DNA of 18,031 bases from Gammaproteobacteria bacterium (GCA_030431185.1 JAUIJO010000028.1:1-18031), one strand, 5' to 3'; positions 9,227-17,112 are shown, counted from the first letter of the stretch. Notes: generated by a model not told the origin, from the sequence alone. Translations and numbers: made by a program.

Positions 9227-10089
9227 ATGCCGCCAACATCGTGACGGCCCGTGGCCTGCGCAAGGCGTACAAGGACAAGCTCGCGCTGGACGACACCAGC
9301 TTCGAGATCCCGTCCGGTCGCATCATCGGCCTGATCGGCCCCAATGGCGCCGGCAAGACCACGGCCCTCAAGGCCCTGCTGGGCCTGATCCCGTTCGAAG
9401 GCTCGCTGGACGTGCTGGGCATGGACCCGCGCACGCATCGCGACGACCTGATGCGCGACGTGTGCTTCATCGCCGACGTCGCAGTGCTGCCGCGCTGGAT
9501 GAAGGTCAAGGAAGCCATCGAGTTCGTCTCCGGCGTCCATCCGCGCTTCGACCGCGAACGTTGCCAGCGCTTCCTCCAGGGCACCCAGCTCAAGCCCAAC
9601 ATGCGGGTGCGCGAGATGTCCAAGGGCATGATCGTGCAGCTGCACCTGGCCCTGGTCATGGCCATCGACGCCCGCCTGCTGGTGCTCGACGAGCCCACGC
9701 TGGGCCTGGACATCCTGTACCGCAAGCAGTTCTACCAGCGCCTGCTGGAAGACTATTTCGACGAGCAGAAGACGATCATCGTCACCACCCACCAGGTCGA
9801 GGAGATCGAACACATCCTCACCGACGTGATGTTCATCCGCGACGGCAAGATCAGCCTTGAAAGCGAAATGGACACGCTGGGCGACCGCTTCGTGGAAGTG
9901 CTCGTCAACGCCGACCGCGCCGAGGAAGCCCGTGCGCACGCGCCCATCGACGAACGCGCCCTGCCCTTCGGCAAGACCGTGATGCTCTTCGACGGCGTGC
10001 CCGCCGAGCGGCTGGCCGCCCTGGGCGAGACCCGCACGCCGGGCCTGGCCGACCTGTTCGTCGCCACCATGAAGGGGACCTACGCATGA
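9223..10089 (+). CDS. ABC transporter ATP-binding protein (YtrB-like)
   Basis: A 288-residue ATPase that should power the permease encoded next. Walker A is GPNGAGKTT (39-47). Walker B is RLLVLDEP (151-158, catalytic Glu157). The D-loop reads LGLD and the switch histidine is His190 in VTTHQVEEIEH. The signature is unusual: where LSGGQ is expected it has MSKGM (132-136). The Q-loop region reads CFIADVAVLP without the usual Gln. YtrB-like ABC-2 ATPases often show relaxed signatures, so I read this as a family trait rather than decay. The start is GTG at 9223: a strong GGGAGGTGAG lies at 9211-9220, the GTGA overlap couples it to the regulator, and the family sequence begins here. Residues about 215-288 form a C-terminal extension. 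The substrate is unknown. Confidence 0.93.
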   Translation: MNAANIVTARGLRKAYKDKLALDDTSFEIPSGRIIGLIGPNGAGKTTALKALLGLIPFEGSLDVLGMDPRTHRDDLMRDVCFIADVAVLPRWMKVKEAIEFVSGVHPRFDRERCQRFLQGTQLKPNMRVREMSKGMIVQLHLALVMAIDARLLVLDEPTLGLDILYRKQFYQRLLEDYFDEQKTIIVTTHQVEEIEHILTDVMFIRDGKISLESEMDTLGDRFVEVLVNADRAEEARAHAPIDERALPFGKTVMLFDGVPAERLAALGETRTPGLADLFVATMKGTYA

Positions 10090-11147
10090 ACGCCATCGCC
10101 GAAAACAACGACGTGACACGGGCCCCCAGGCCGGTCGCGCCCCCGCACCCGACCCACAAGTTCAAGCTGCTGCTCAAGCGCGAGTACTGGGAACACCGCG
10201 GCGGCTTCCTGTGGGCGCCGGTCATCGCCGGCGGCATCTCCCTGCTCCTCACCCTGATGGGCATCATCATGGCGCTGGTCGCCGGCTATCGCGCCGCCGC
10301 CGCGGGCAAGCTGGAATTCGACGGCGTCAGCGTCAACGGCTTCGACCTGGGCATGCTGACCAGCAAGCTGAGCGCGGAGGACCTGGAGAAGCTCAGCAAC
10401 GGCATCGACATCTCGCTCTTGTTCAGCGGCATGTGGCCCTACCTGGTGCTGGCCTTCGTGGTGTTCTTCTACTGTCTGGGCGCGCTGTACGACGAACGCA
10501 AGGACCGCAGCGTGCTGTTCTGGAAGTCACTGCCGCTGTCGGACACCGAGACGGTGCTGTCCAAGGTCGCCAGCGCCGTGCTCGTGGCACCGCTCATCGC
10601 CGGGATCGTGGGATTGGCGACGATGTTCGGGTTCCTGCTGATGATCAGCGTCGTGGTCCTGATACATGGCGGCAACCCCTTCACCCTGCTGTGGGGCCCG
10701 GCGCACATGTTCACCCTGGTCTCGAGCCACTTCACCTGGATCCCGGTGTACCTGCTCTGGGCGCTGCCGACGGTCGGCTGGCTGATGCTCTGCTCGGTCT
10801 GGGCCCGCAGCAAGCCGTTCCTCTGGGCGATCATGGTGCCGGTCTTCGCGGGCGTCTTCATCACCTGGTTCGACGTCATGAAGCTGTTCGACATGTCGAG
10901 CGAGTGGTTCTGGAGCAATGTCGTCGGCCGCCTGCTGCTGGGCACCGTGCCAGGCGCCCACATGTTCTACCGCGCCGGTGCCGGCGAGCTGGACACCGAC
11001 GGCGGGATGCAGGCGCTGTTGCACGAGGCCTCGATGGGCGGCCTGCTCGACACGCTCAAGATGCCCGACCTGTGGATCGGCGCGGTCGTCGGCGCCGCCA
11101 TGATCTTCGTTGCCATCCGCCTGCGCCGCTGGCGCGACGAAGGCTGA
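10086..11147 (+). CDS. ABC-2 type transporter permease
   Basis: A 353-residue inner-membrane protein, partner of the preceding ATPase (ATGA overlap at 10086-10089). After a cytoplasmic start ending KFKLLLKREYWEHRGGF there is a first membrane span at about 42-67. A polar extracytoplasmic stretch of about 45 residues follows (70-115). Further spans lie at about 117-135, 160-195 (probably two), 217-239 and 244-262, and a last one at 329-345 before the basic tail RLRRWRDEG. The cytoplasmic loop ALYDERKDRSVLFWKSLPLSD (residues 133-153) is typical of ABC-2 permeases of the YtrC/D or bacitracin-export type and probably contacts the ATPase. With a single permease gene, a homodimer is likely. Export of a peptide, antibiotic or lipid-linked molecule is inferred from family and regulator type; the substrate cannot be read from the sequence. 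Confidence 0.9.
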   Translation: MNAIAENNDVTRAPRPVAPPHPTHKFKLLLKREYWEHRGGFLWAPVIAGGISLLLTLMGIIMALVAGYRAAAAGKLEFDGVSVNGFDLGMLTSKLSAEDLEKLSNGIDISLLFSGMWPYLVLAFVVFFYCLGALYDERKDRSVLFWKSLPLSDTETVLSKVASAVLVAPLIAGIVGLATMFGFLLMISVVVLIHGGNPFTLLWGPAHMFTLVSSHFTWIPVYLLWALPTVGWLMLCSVWARSKPFLWAIMVPVFAGVFITWFDVMKLFDMSSEWFWSNVVGRLLLGTVPGAHMFYRAGAGELDTDGGMQALLHEASMGGLLDTLKMPDLWIGAVVGAAMIFVAIRLRRWRDEG

Positions 11148-11154
11148 ACCCTCC

Positions 11155-11180
11155 GCCTGCCGGGCCATGGCCCGGCAGGC
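11155..11180. repeat. 26-base perfect palindrome between permease and lipoprotein genes
   Basis: The two halves are exact reverse complements, giving an 11-base-pair stem with a CATG loop. It starts seven bases after the permease stop and ends 20 bases before the next ATG, just upstream of the ribosome binding site AGGAG (11189-11193). No T-run follows. It may be an mRNA-stabilising or processing element that sets the lipoprotein level apart from the transporter. Confidence 0.65.
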
Positions 11181-11200
11181 CGCGAACCAGGAGTTTCGAC

Positions 11201-11902
11201 ATGACATCCCATGCACACAGCCCTTCCCGGAAGGCCCTGCCCGCCCTGGTCCTGCTGCTGGGCACCCTGCCCTGGCTCAGCGCCTGCGGCGGACCCGAGA
11301 GCCAGGCCGGCAAGGCCACGAACGCCACGACGCAGGCCAGCACCGTACTGGAAAGCAAGTCCCGCGAAGTCGGCGCCAAGGTGCGCGAGAAGATGGCGGC
11401 CGAGGACATCGGCGTGGACAGCGATCGTGCCGGCGTGCCCGACGCGAAGATCACGCCGGAGGGCGACTTCCTGATCGACGGCAAGCAGGTGGCCGTCAAC
11501 GACGAGCAGCGGGCGTTGCTGGTCAAGTACCGCCAGCACATCACCGAAGTCGCGGCCTCCGGCGCCGAGATCGGCATCGAGAGCGCCTCGGTGGCGACCC
11601 AGGCGGTCGGTGTGGCGATCGCCAGCATCTTCAGTGGCGAAAGCACCGAGGACCTGGGCGACCGCATCGAGGCCGACGTCGAGAAGAAGATCCGCGGCTC
11701 GGTGGCCGGCCTGTGCCGGCAGCTGCCGGCGCTGATGGAGACCCAGCAGGCCCTGGTGGCCGCCCTGCCGGAGTTCGAACCCTACGCCGACATGGATCGT
11801 TCCGACTTCGACGACTGCATGGGCGACCTCCCGGTGGCCGATGCCGAAGCGGCGCCGCCCGCCAACGAGGCCGCGGAAGCCGAAGCCGCCCCACGCCAGT
11901 AA
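11201..11902 (+). CDS. DUF2884 (YggN-like) lipoprotein
   Basis: A 233-residue predicted lipoprotein. The signal segment ALPALVLLLGTLPWLSAC ends with Cys29 in a lipobox, followed by Gly-Gly, so outer-membrane sorting is likely. The core DAKITPEGDFLIDGKQVAVN (81-100) and DEQRALLVKYRQHI resemble E. coli YggN (DUF2884), where an ITPDG...NGKQ...QR pattern is seen. Residues about 120-165 are helical, Cys172 and Cys206 could form a disulfide, and the end (about 211-233) is an Ala/Glu/Pro tail. The function of the family is unknown. AGGAG lies seven bases before the ATG at 11201; the frame is open further upstream only because it shadows the permease. As the last gene of the operon it suggests that the transporter system has an outer-membrane or periplasmic partner. 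Confidence 0.8.
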   Translation: MTSHAHSPSRKALPALVLLLGTLPWLSACGGPESQAGKATNATTQASTVLESKSREVGAKVREKMAAEDIGVDSDRAGVPDAKITPEGDFLIDGKQVAVNDEQRALLVKYRQHITEVAASGAEIGIESASVATQAVGVAIASIFSGESTEDLGDRIEADVEKKIRGSVAGLCRQLPALMETQQALVAALPEFEPYADMDRSDFDDCMGDLPVADAEAAPPANEAAEAEAAPRQ

Positions 11903-11915
11903 CCCCGGGAGCCTG

Positions 11916-11949
11916 CGCCGGCGGCCTCGCGACGCGCGTGCCGCCGGCG
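11916..11949. terminator. Hairpin between convergent lipoprotein and lysR genes
   Basis: CGCCGGCGG (11916-11924) and CCGCCGGCG (11941-11949) are perfect inverted arms with a 16-base loop, located between the two convergent stops. On the plus strand it is followed by a pyrimidine-rich TTCTCGTTCC. A bidirectional terminator is the simplest reading, although neither side has a true T-run. Confidence 0.55.
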
Positions 11950-11967
11950 TTCTCGTTCCCCGGCGGA

Positions 11968-12942
11968 TCAGACCGCCATGCGCGCCTGCTCGACGTCGTC
12001 GCAGGGCCGGCCCTTGATGTCGGCGCACTGCAGGCGATCGGTCTCGACCAGGGCGGGTGCCTTCTCCGCCAGGTAGTCGATGAAGACCCGCACCGCCGGC
12101 AGCAGGCCGCGACGCGAGGCGAACACGGCGTGGAAGATGCCCTGCGACAGCCGCCAGTCCGGCAATACGACCTCCAGCTCCCCGGCGCGCACCGCCTCGG
12201 AGCAAATCGTCTCGGGCAGCATGGTGACGCCCACGCCCTGCTTGGCGAGCGCCATCAGCATCGGGAAATCGAATCCGGCCACGCGCGGCTTCAGGTCCAC
12301 CCGGCGCACCTCGCCGTCGGGACCGTGGAGCTCCCAGCGCTGGCGCGATTCGTCCTCGTGCATGCTCAAGGTGACGTGCTCGGCCAGCGACTCGGGTGAG
12401 TCCGGGCGACCCATCTTGCGCAGGTAGGAGGGGCTGGCGACCAGCAGTTCCTGGATCTGCCCGAAGCTGCGCATGATGAGGCTGCCGTCGTCGTCCAGGC
12501 GCGCGCGCACCCGCAAGGCGACGTCGATGCCTTCGTTGATGATGTCCACCCGGCGATTGCTGACGTGCAACTGCACGCGCACCTTCGGGTACAGGGCGAG
12601 GAAGTCCGGCAGCAGCTTGGGCATCTGTTGCTGGGCCATGCTCACCGGCACGCTGACCCGGATCAGCCCGCGCGGCTCGGCGCTGAGGCGGTCGACCGCC
12701 TCGCGCGCGGCCTGGGCTTCGGCCAGCATCGCCTGCGCATGGCGATAGACGCTGGTACCCACGTCGGTGACCGCGAAGCGGCGCGTCGAACGCTGCAGGA
12801 GGCGCACGCCCATGTCGGCCTCGAGCTGGCTGATGCGTCGGCTCAGGCGCGACTTGGGGATGCCCAGGGCGCGCTCGGCGGCCGCGAACCCCGAGTGCTC
12901 CACGACCATCGCGAAGTAGTAGAGGTCATTGAGGTCGTGCAT
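11968..12942 (-). CDS. LysR-family transcriptional regulator
   Basis: A 324-residue regulator. The N-terminal winged helix-turn-helix is residues 4-63 (DLNDLYYFAMVVEHSGFAAA, then GIPKSRLSRRISQLEADMGVRLLQRSTRR), followed by the linker helix to about 88 and the effector-binding domain from about 92 to 300 (RVSVPVSMAQQQMPKLLPDF, SNRRVDIINEGIDVALRVR). It belongs to the large proteobacterial group whose targets are often adjacent oxidoreductase genes. It is divergent from the azoreductase gene across a 117-base, locally AT-rich gap, which points to control of that gene and of itself. Start choice: the ATG at 12942 gives the usual MxDLNDLYYF opening and has GGA nine bases upstream; the ATG at 12951, three codons earlier, is possible but has no spaced ribosome binding site. 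The inducer is unknown, perhaps a quinone or other electrophile. Confidence 0.92.
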   Translation of the reverse strand: MHDLNDLYYFAMVVEHSGFAAAERALGIPKSRLSRRISQLEADMGVRLLQRSTRRFAVTDVGTSVYRHAQAMLAEAQAAREAVDRLSAEPRGLIRVSVPVSMAQQQMPKLLPDFLALYPKVRVQLHVSNRRVDIINEGIDVALRVRARLDDDGSLIMRSFGQIQELLVASPSYLRKMGRPDSPESLAEHVTLSMHEDESRQRWELHGPDGEVRRVDLKPRVAGFDFPMLMALAKQGVGVTMLPETICSEAVRAGELEVVLPDWRLSQGIFHAVFASRRGLLPAVRVFIDYLAEKAPALVETDRLQCADIKGRPCDDVEQARMAV

Positions 12943-12951
12943 GGCATGCAT

Positions 12952-13059
12952 TCCATATTCAGAACGATCAGTGACATTTACCTATATTTATCCCGAATAC
13001 GCAACACCCTAGATTGGCCTCACGCCGGCATGCCGCCGACACCCCACGAGAGGCCCGCC
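12952..13059. promoter_or_regulatory. Divergent lysR/azoR control region
   Basis: The 108-base gap contains an AT-rich patch (about 12955-13000) unlike its surroundings, as expected for a LysR site and two promoters. TAGATT (13010-13015) is a possible -10 for azoR, with a weak -35. TATTC (12956-12960) and GAATA (12995-12999) are symmetric but far apart. I cannot fix a definite T-N11-A operator. Confidence 0.4.
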
Positions 13060-13644
13060 ATGAAACTGCTCCATATCGATTCAAGCGCCCTGGGCGCCCA
13101 GTCCGTCACCCGCGAACTGTCGGCCGCGATCACCGCCCGCTGGCGCGACGCCCTCCCCGCCCTGCAGGTGGAGTACCGCGACCTCGACGCCCAGCCGTTG
13201 CCGCACCTGACCGGCGCCTCGCTGTCCGGCGACGACGCCGCCGGCAACGCCGAAGCCGACAAGGCGATGGCCCAGTTCCTGGCCGCCGACGTGATCGTGA
13301 TCGGCGCGCCGATGTACAACTTCAGCGTGCCGTCCACCCTCAAGGCCTGGATCGATCGCATCGCGGTCGCCGGCAAGACCTTCCGCTACACCGAGAACGG
13401 CCCGGAAGGCCTGGCCGGCGGCAAGAAGGTGATCGTCGCCAGCGGTCGCGGCGGCATCCACACCGATGCCCCGAGCGACTTCCAGGAGGCCTACCTGCGC
13501 CAGGTGCTGGGCTTCCTCGGGATCGACGACATCGAGTTCGTGCGCGCCGAGGGCGTGGCCTATTCGCCGCAGCATCGCAGCGAGGCCCTCGCCCAGGCGC
13601 ACCGTTCGATCCCCCAGCCGGTGCTGCTGCGCAAGGCCGCCTGA
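13060..13644 (+). CDS. azoR: FMN-dependent NADH-azoreductase (flavodoxin-fold quinone reductase)
   Basis: A 194-residue cytoplasmic flavoprotein of the AzoR family (about 200 residues), reducing quinones and azo compounds by two electrons with NAD(P)H. The N-terminus MKLLHIDSSALGAQSVTREL holds the phosphate-binding loop for FMN (SSALGAQSVT). IGAPMYNFSVPSTLKAWIDR (81-100) contains the conserved MYNF isoalloxazine contact. SGRGGIHT (128-135) is the second flavin loop, and FRYTENGPEGL lies between them. GAGAGG-like sequence (13048-13053) stands about six bases before the ATG at 13060. The physiological role is probably detoxification of quinones under electrophile or thiol stress, controlled by the divergent LysR regulator; that link is inferred from position. 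A terminator-like hairpin follows the stop. Confidence 0.94.
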   Translation: MKLLHIDSSALGAQSVTRELSAAITARWRDALPALQVEYRDLDAQPLPHLTGASLSGDDAAGNAEADKAMAQFLAADVIVIGAPMYNFSVPSTLKAWIDRIAVAGKTFRYTENGPEGLAGGKKVIVASGRGGIHTDAPSDFQEAYLRQVLGFLGIDDIEFVRAEGVAYSPQHRSEALAQAHRSIPQPVLLRKAA

Positions 13645-13647
13645 GCC

Positions 13648-13676
13648 AGGCACGCGGCGGCGACGCCGCGTTGCCT
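13648..13676 (+). terminator. Hairpin after azoR
   Basis: AGGCA (13648-13652) plus CGCGGCG (13653-13659) pairs with CGCCGCG (13664-13670) plus TGCCT (13672-13676) around a GCGA (GNRA) tetraloop, with one bulged T. The 12-base-pair stem starts three bases after the azoR stop. No T-run follows, but it is the best candidate for the end of the azoR transcript before the sigma-kinase pair. Confidence 0.58.
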
Positions 13677-13730
13677 CGCGTCCCGGCATGGATGCGTCCG
13701 CGCTATGCTCCCACAAAACGGGGCTTGGAC

Positions 13731-14297
13731 ATGGACGCATCCCGGGAAATCACCCGCCTGCTGCAACGCCACCACCAGGGCGATCGCGACGCCTTCGATC
13801 GCATGGTGCCGCTGGTCTACGAGCGCATGCGCGGCATCGCCCGCGGGCAGATCGCGCGGGCCGGTCGCCGGGGCCAGACCCTGGACACCACCGCCCTGGT
13901 ACAGGAGGCCTACCTGCAGCTGGTCGAGGTCGATGGCGTCGACTGGCAGGACCGCGGCCACTTCTTCGCCATCTGCGCGCGCGCGATGCGCCGCATCCTG
14001 GTCGACGACGCGCGTCGCCGGCACGCCGCCAAGCGCGGCGGCGATGCGGTGCCAGTGACCCTGGACGCGGAGGTGCTGGCCGCCGACAGCGCATCGGAAC
14101 AGGTGCTGGCGATCAACGACGCGCTCAACGGGCTGGAGGCCTTCAACGAGCGCCTGGCGCGCGTGGTGGAGTGCCGCTACTTCGCCGGCATGACCGAGGA
14201 AGAGACCGCACGGGCACTGGATTCCTCGCTGCGCACGGTCCAGCGCGACTGGATGCGCGCGCGGGCCTGGCTGCTCAAGGCACTGGCCGAGGGGTGA
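13731..14297 (+). CDS. ECF sigma factor paired with a Ser/Thr kinase (ECF43-like)
   Basis: A 188-residue sigma-70-like factor with region 2 at about 15-95 and region 4 at about 130-185 (helix-turn-helix TEEETARALDSSLRTVQRDWMRARAWL). It resembles the TIGR02999 (Sig-70_X6) group. In ordinary ECF factors region 2.2 opens with an acidic run such as DAEDLVQE that helps bind core RNA polymerase. Here the matching place reads LDTTALVQEAYLQL (51-64), with Thr53 and Thr54 in place of acidic residues, and Thr50 just before. A close parallel is EcfP of Vibrio parahaemolyticus (ECF43), activated when kinase PpkA phosphorylates a threonine in region 2.2. The next gene, 7 bases on, is a kinase, so the same switch is likely here (inference). 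No anti-sigma gene is seen. GGGG lies seven bases before the ATG at 13731. Targets are unknown; a possible -10 (TATGCT, 13704-13709) lies upstream. Confidence 0.9.
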   Translation: MDASREITRLLQRHHQGDRDAFDRMVPLVYERMRGIARGQIARAGRRGQTLDTTALVQEAYLQLVEVDGVDWQDRGHFFAICARAMRRILVDDARRRHAAKRGGDAVPVTLDAEVLAADSASEQVLAINDALNGLEAFNERLARVVECRYFAGMTEEETARALDSSLRTVQRDWMRARAWLLKALAEG

Positions 14298-14304
14298 CGG
14301 GCAC

Positions 14305-17112
14305 GTGGCCGGACCCGATCCCCGCGCACGCGTCGATGCCTTGTTCGAACAGGCGCTCGACCTGGACGACGCGGATCGCGAAGCCTTCCTCGAACGGGTA
14401 TCCGCGGGCCAGCCCGCGCTGCGGGAAGAGCTGGAGGCGCTGCTCGCCCTCGCCTCGCGTGAATCACCGCTGCTCGACCGCGCCCCGCCCTGGGCGCCGT
14501 CTTCCCCGGACGGATGGGACGGAGTGCACGCCGGGCTCGAGCGGGACGGGACCGGCACGGAAGGCACGGAAGACCTCGAAGAAGACGACCCCGTGGGGCG
14601 CCGGATCGGCGCATGGCGCGTGCTGCGGCGCCTCGGCACGGGCGGCATGGGCACCGTCTACCTGGCCGAACGCAGCGGCGACGGTTTCCGCCAGCTGGGC
14701 GCGCTCAAGCGCCTGCGGCTGGACGCCGGTCCGGGCGACTTCCTGCGCCGCTTCGCGCAGGAGCGGCAGATCCTCGCCTCGCTGAACCATCCCGGCATCG
14801 CACGCTTGCTGGACGGGGGCCGCGACCCCGAAAGCGGTCCCTTCCTGGTCATGGAGTACGTGGAAGGCGAGGCCCTGGACCACCATTGCGATGGCGCCCG
14901 CCTCGACGTCGAGCGGAGGTTGGCGCTGTTCGCGAACGTCTGCGATGCGGTGGCCCATGCCCACCGGCACCTCATCGTCCACCGCGACATCAAGCCGTCC
15001 AACATCGTCGTCACCGCCGATGGAGAGGTGAAGCTGCTCGACTTCGGCATCGCCAAGGTGCTGGGTGCGGCCGACGTGCCGGGCACCCCGACAACCCGCA
15101 CGATGACGCGCGTGTTCACCCCCGAGTACGCGGCGCCGGAACAGGTCACCGGGCAGCCCGCGACGACCACGACGGACGTCTACCAGCTGGGCCTGCTTCT
15201 CTATGAGCTCCTGTGCGGCCGCCGCGCCCAGGCTCCGCGCCTCGATTCCGCCGTCGCGCTGGAACGCAGCATCTGCCAGGAGGCGCCGCTCCGTCCCAGC
15301 CTCGCGCTCGGCGACGACGCCGACATCGCCGATGCCCGCCGCACCACGCCGGCCGCCCTTCGCCGCCGACTGCGCGGCGACCTCGACACCATCGTGCTCA
15401 AGGCGCTCCGCAAATCCCCGGAGCGACGGTACGAGTCGGTGGACGCGCTGGTCCAGGACCTCGCGCGCTGGCGCCAGCGCCGGCCCATCCGTGCACGTCC
15501 GGAACGCCTCCTCTATCGCACCGGCAAGTTCCTGCGGCGCCATCCCGTGGGGGTGGCCGCGTCGATCTCGCTTCTGGGACTGCTGGTCGCCTACGCGGCC
15601 ACCGTCACCCACCAGGCACACCTGATCGCGCGCGAGCGCGACCGGGCGCAGAGCGAGGCGACCAAGGCCCGGCAAGTGCAGGCGCTGGTGCTGCAGCTGT
15701 TCGAAGGCGCCGACCCCGAGCGTTCGGGCGGTGCGCAGCTGAGCGCGCGCGAACTCCTCGACCGCGGCTGGGCGGGCATCGAGCGCGAGCTGGGCGGGCA
15801 GCCCGAAGTGCGGGCCGAACTGCTCGACACCGTTGGCGAAGCCTATCGGCAACTCGGGCTCTACGATCGCGCCGGCCCGCTGTTCGACGACGGCCTGGCC
15901 ACCACCCGTCCCCTGGCAGGCGAACGTCCGTTGCTGCTGGCCCGCGCCCTGCGGAGCCGGGGCCGGCTGCTGAGCGACGAAGGCCACTACGATGAAGCCG
16001 ACGCCGCACTCCGGGACGCGCTGGCGCGCTTCCGCGCCGTGGAAGGCGACGCCGGGGCCGAGGTCGCGACCACGCTCTCCGACCTCGGCCAGGCGCGCTT
16101 CCGCGCCAGTGACCTGGGTGCCGCGGAACGCCTCCACCGCGATGCGCTGGCCATGCGCCGGCGCCTCTTCGGCGAGGAACACGTCGACGTCGCCAGCAGC
16201 CTGGACCACCTCGGCACGGTGCTGCGCCACCAGGGCGACTATGCCGGCGCGGAGCCGCTGCTCAGCCAGGCGCTGGCCCTGCGCCGCCGCCTGTTGCCGG
16301 CGACCCATCCGCATCTTGCGCGAAGCCTGTCGAACCTCGCGGTGACCCGGGTCAACCTCGGCGAGTACGACTCGGCCGAGGCGCTCTATCGCGAAGCCCG
16401 GTTGTCGATGGCGCGCTCGCGCGGCGCGCGGCATCCGTCAGTGGCGATGGTCATGAACAACCTGGCCATGCTCATGCAGGCGCAACGCCGTTTCGACGAA
16501 GCCGAATCCCTGCTGCGCGAGTCGCTGGAGATCCGTCGCGAGGCCCTGGGCCCGCGCCATCCCGAAGTCGCGATGAACCTCAACGACCTCGGCCTGGCCC
16601 TGGCCGAGAGCGGCGATCCCGAGGCGGCGGTGGCGTACTACCGGCAGGCGCTGGCCGCCTATCCGGACGGCCACCCGTGGCGCGCGGCCACCGTGTTCAA
16701 CCTGGGGATGCTGGAGGAGAAACGCGGCCGGTTCGCGGCAGCCGAGGCGCTCTACCGCGAGGCACTGGCCGCTCAAAGCAGCGACTACGGCGAAGATCAC
16801 GAACGCGTCGGCATCGACCTCAACCGGATCGGCATCGTGCTGCACCGGCAGGGCCGGCTCGACGAAGCGGAACGCTACATGCGGCAGGCGCTGGCGATCT
16901 TCCGCAAGCGCCTGCCCGACGGCCAGCCCCGGCTGGCCTTGGTCCTGGTGCCGCTGGGCGAGCTGATGCTCGACCAGGGCAATGCAGCCGAGGCGCTGCC
17001 GCTGCTCCAGGAAGCATGGCAGGTGCGGCAAGCCGCCTTCGGCGACGCGGACGCGCGCACCGTCGAGGCCGCAGCGGCGCTGCGCCGTGCACAGGGCCTC
17101 ACGCGCGGCTGA
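14305..17112 (+). CDS. Transmembrane Ser/Thr protein kinase with C-terminal TPR region
   Basis: A 935-residue PknB-type kinase. Residues 1-55 are the short helical segment often seen before the kinase in sigma-associated kinases (RVDALFEQALDLDDADREAF). The kinase domain is about 103-390: glycine loop LGTGGMGTVYLA (110-121), Lys135 in GALKRL, HRDIKPSN (catalytic Asp228), DFG at 246-248, and an activation loop with several Thr (261-268) before APEQ (277-280). All catalytic residues are present. A single membrane span follows (about 414-432), then a helical linker and at least nine TPR-like repeats (about 500-920) of the TPR_10/TPR_12 kind. With the kinase inside, the TPR part should lie in the periplasm and could sense a protein or peptide. 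The start is GTG at 14305, behind GAGGGGTGA, 7 bases after the sigma gene. Phosphorylation of the sigma factor is the likely output. Confidence 0.93.
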   Translation: MAGPDPRARVDALFEQALDLDDADREAFLERVSAGQPALREELEALLALASRESPLLDRAPPWAPSSPDGWDGVHAGLERDGTGTEGTEDLEEDDPVGRRIGAWRVLRRLGTGGMGTVYLAERSGDGFRQLGALKRLRLDAGPGDFLRRFAQERQILASLNHPGIARLLDGGRDPESGPFLVMEYVEGEALDHHCDGARLDVERRLALFANVCDAVAHAHRHLIVHRDIKPSNIVVTADGEVKLLDFGIAKVLGAADVPGTPTTRTMTRVFTPEYAAPEQVTGQPATTTTDVYQLGLLLYELLCGRRAQAPRLDSAVALERSICQEAPLRPSLALGDDADIADARRTTPAALRRRLRGDLDTIVLKALRKSPERRYESVDALVQDLARWRQRRPIRARPERLLYRTGKFLRRHPVGVAASISLLGLLVAYAATVTHQAHLIARERDRAQSEATKARQVQALVLQLFEGADPERSGGAQLSARELLDRGWAGIERELGGQPEVRAELLDTVGEAYRQLGLYDRAGPLFDDGLATTRPLAGERPLLLARALRSRGRLLSDEGHYDEADAALRDALARFRAVEGDAGAEVATTLSDLGQARFRASDLGAAERLHRDALAMRRRLFGEEHVDVASSLDHLGTVLRHQGDYAGAEPLLSQALALRRRLLPATHPHLARSLSNLAVTRVNLGEYDSAEALYREARLSMARSRGARHPSVAMVMNNLAMLMQAQRRFDEAESLLRESLEIRREALGPRHPEVAMNLNDLGLALAESGDPEAAVAYYRQALAAYPDGHPWRAATVFNLGMLEEKRGRFAAAEALYREALAAQSSDYGEDHERVGIDLNRIGIVLHRQGRLDEAERYMRQALAIFRKRLPDGQPRLALVLVPLGELMLDQGNAAEALPLLQEAWQVRQAAFGDADARTVEAAAALRRAQGLTRG

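Noticed and set aside
9223..10089. Possible decay of the ABC ATPase because of the MSKGM signature
   Set aside because: The frame is intact, Walker A, Walker B, D-loop and switch His are all present, and it is tightly coupled to regulator and permease genes.
10211..11200. In-frame upstream extension of the YggN-like lipoprotein
   Set aside because: The extension lies inside the permease gene and translates to Arg/Gly-rich shadow sequence. The ATG at 11201 has a good ribosome binding site and begins a lipoprotein signal.
14464..16434. 656-codon minus-strand open frame opposite the kinase gene
   Set aside because: It is a reverse shadow of the kinase and TPR coding sequence: no recognisable domain, no plausible start context, and the plus-strand kinase motifs are complete.
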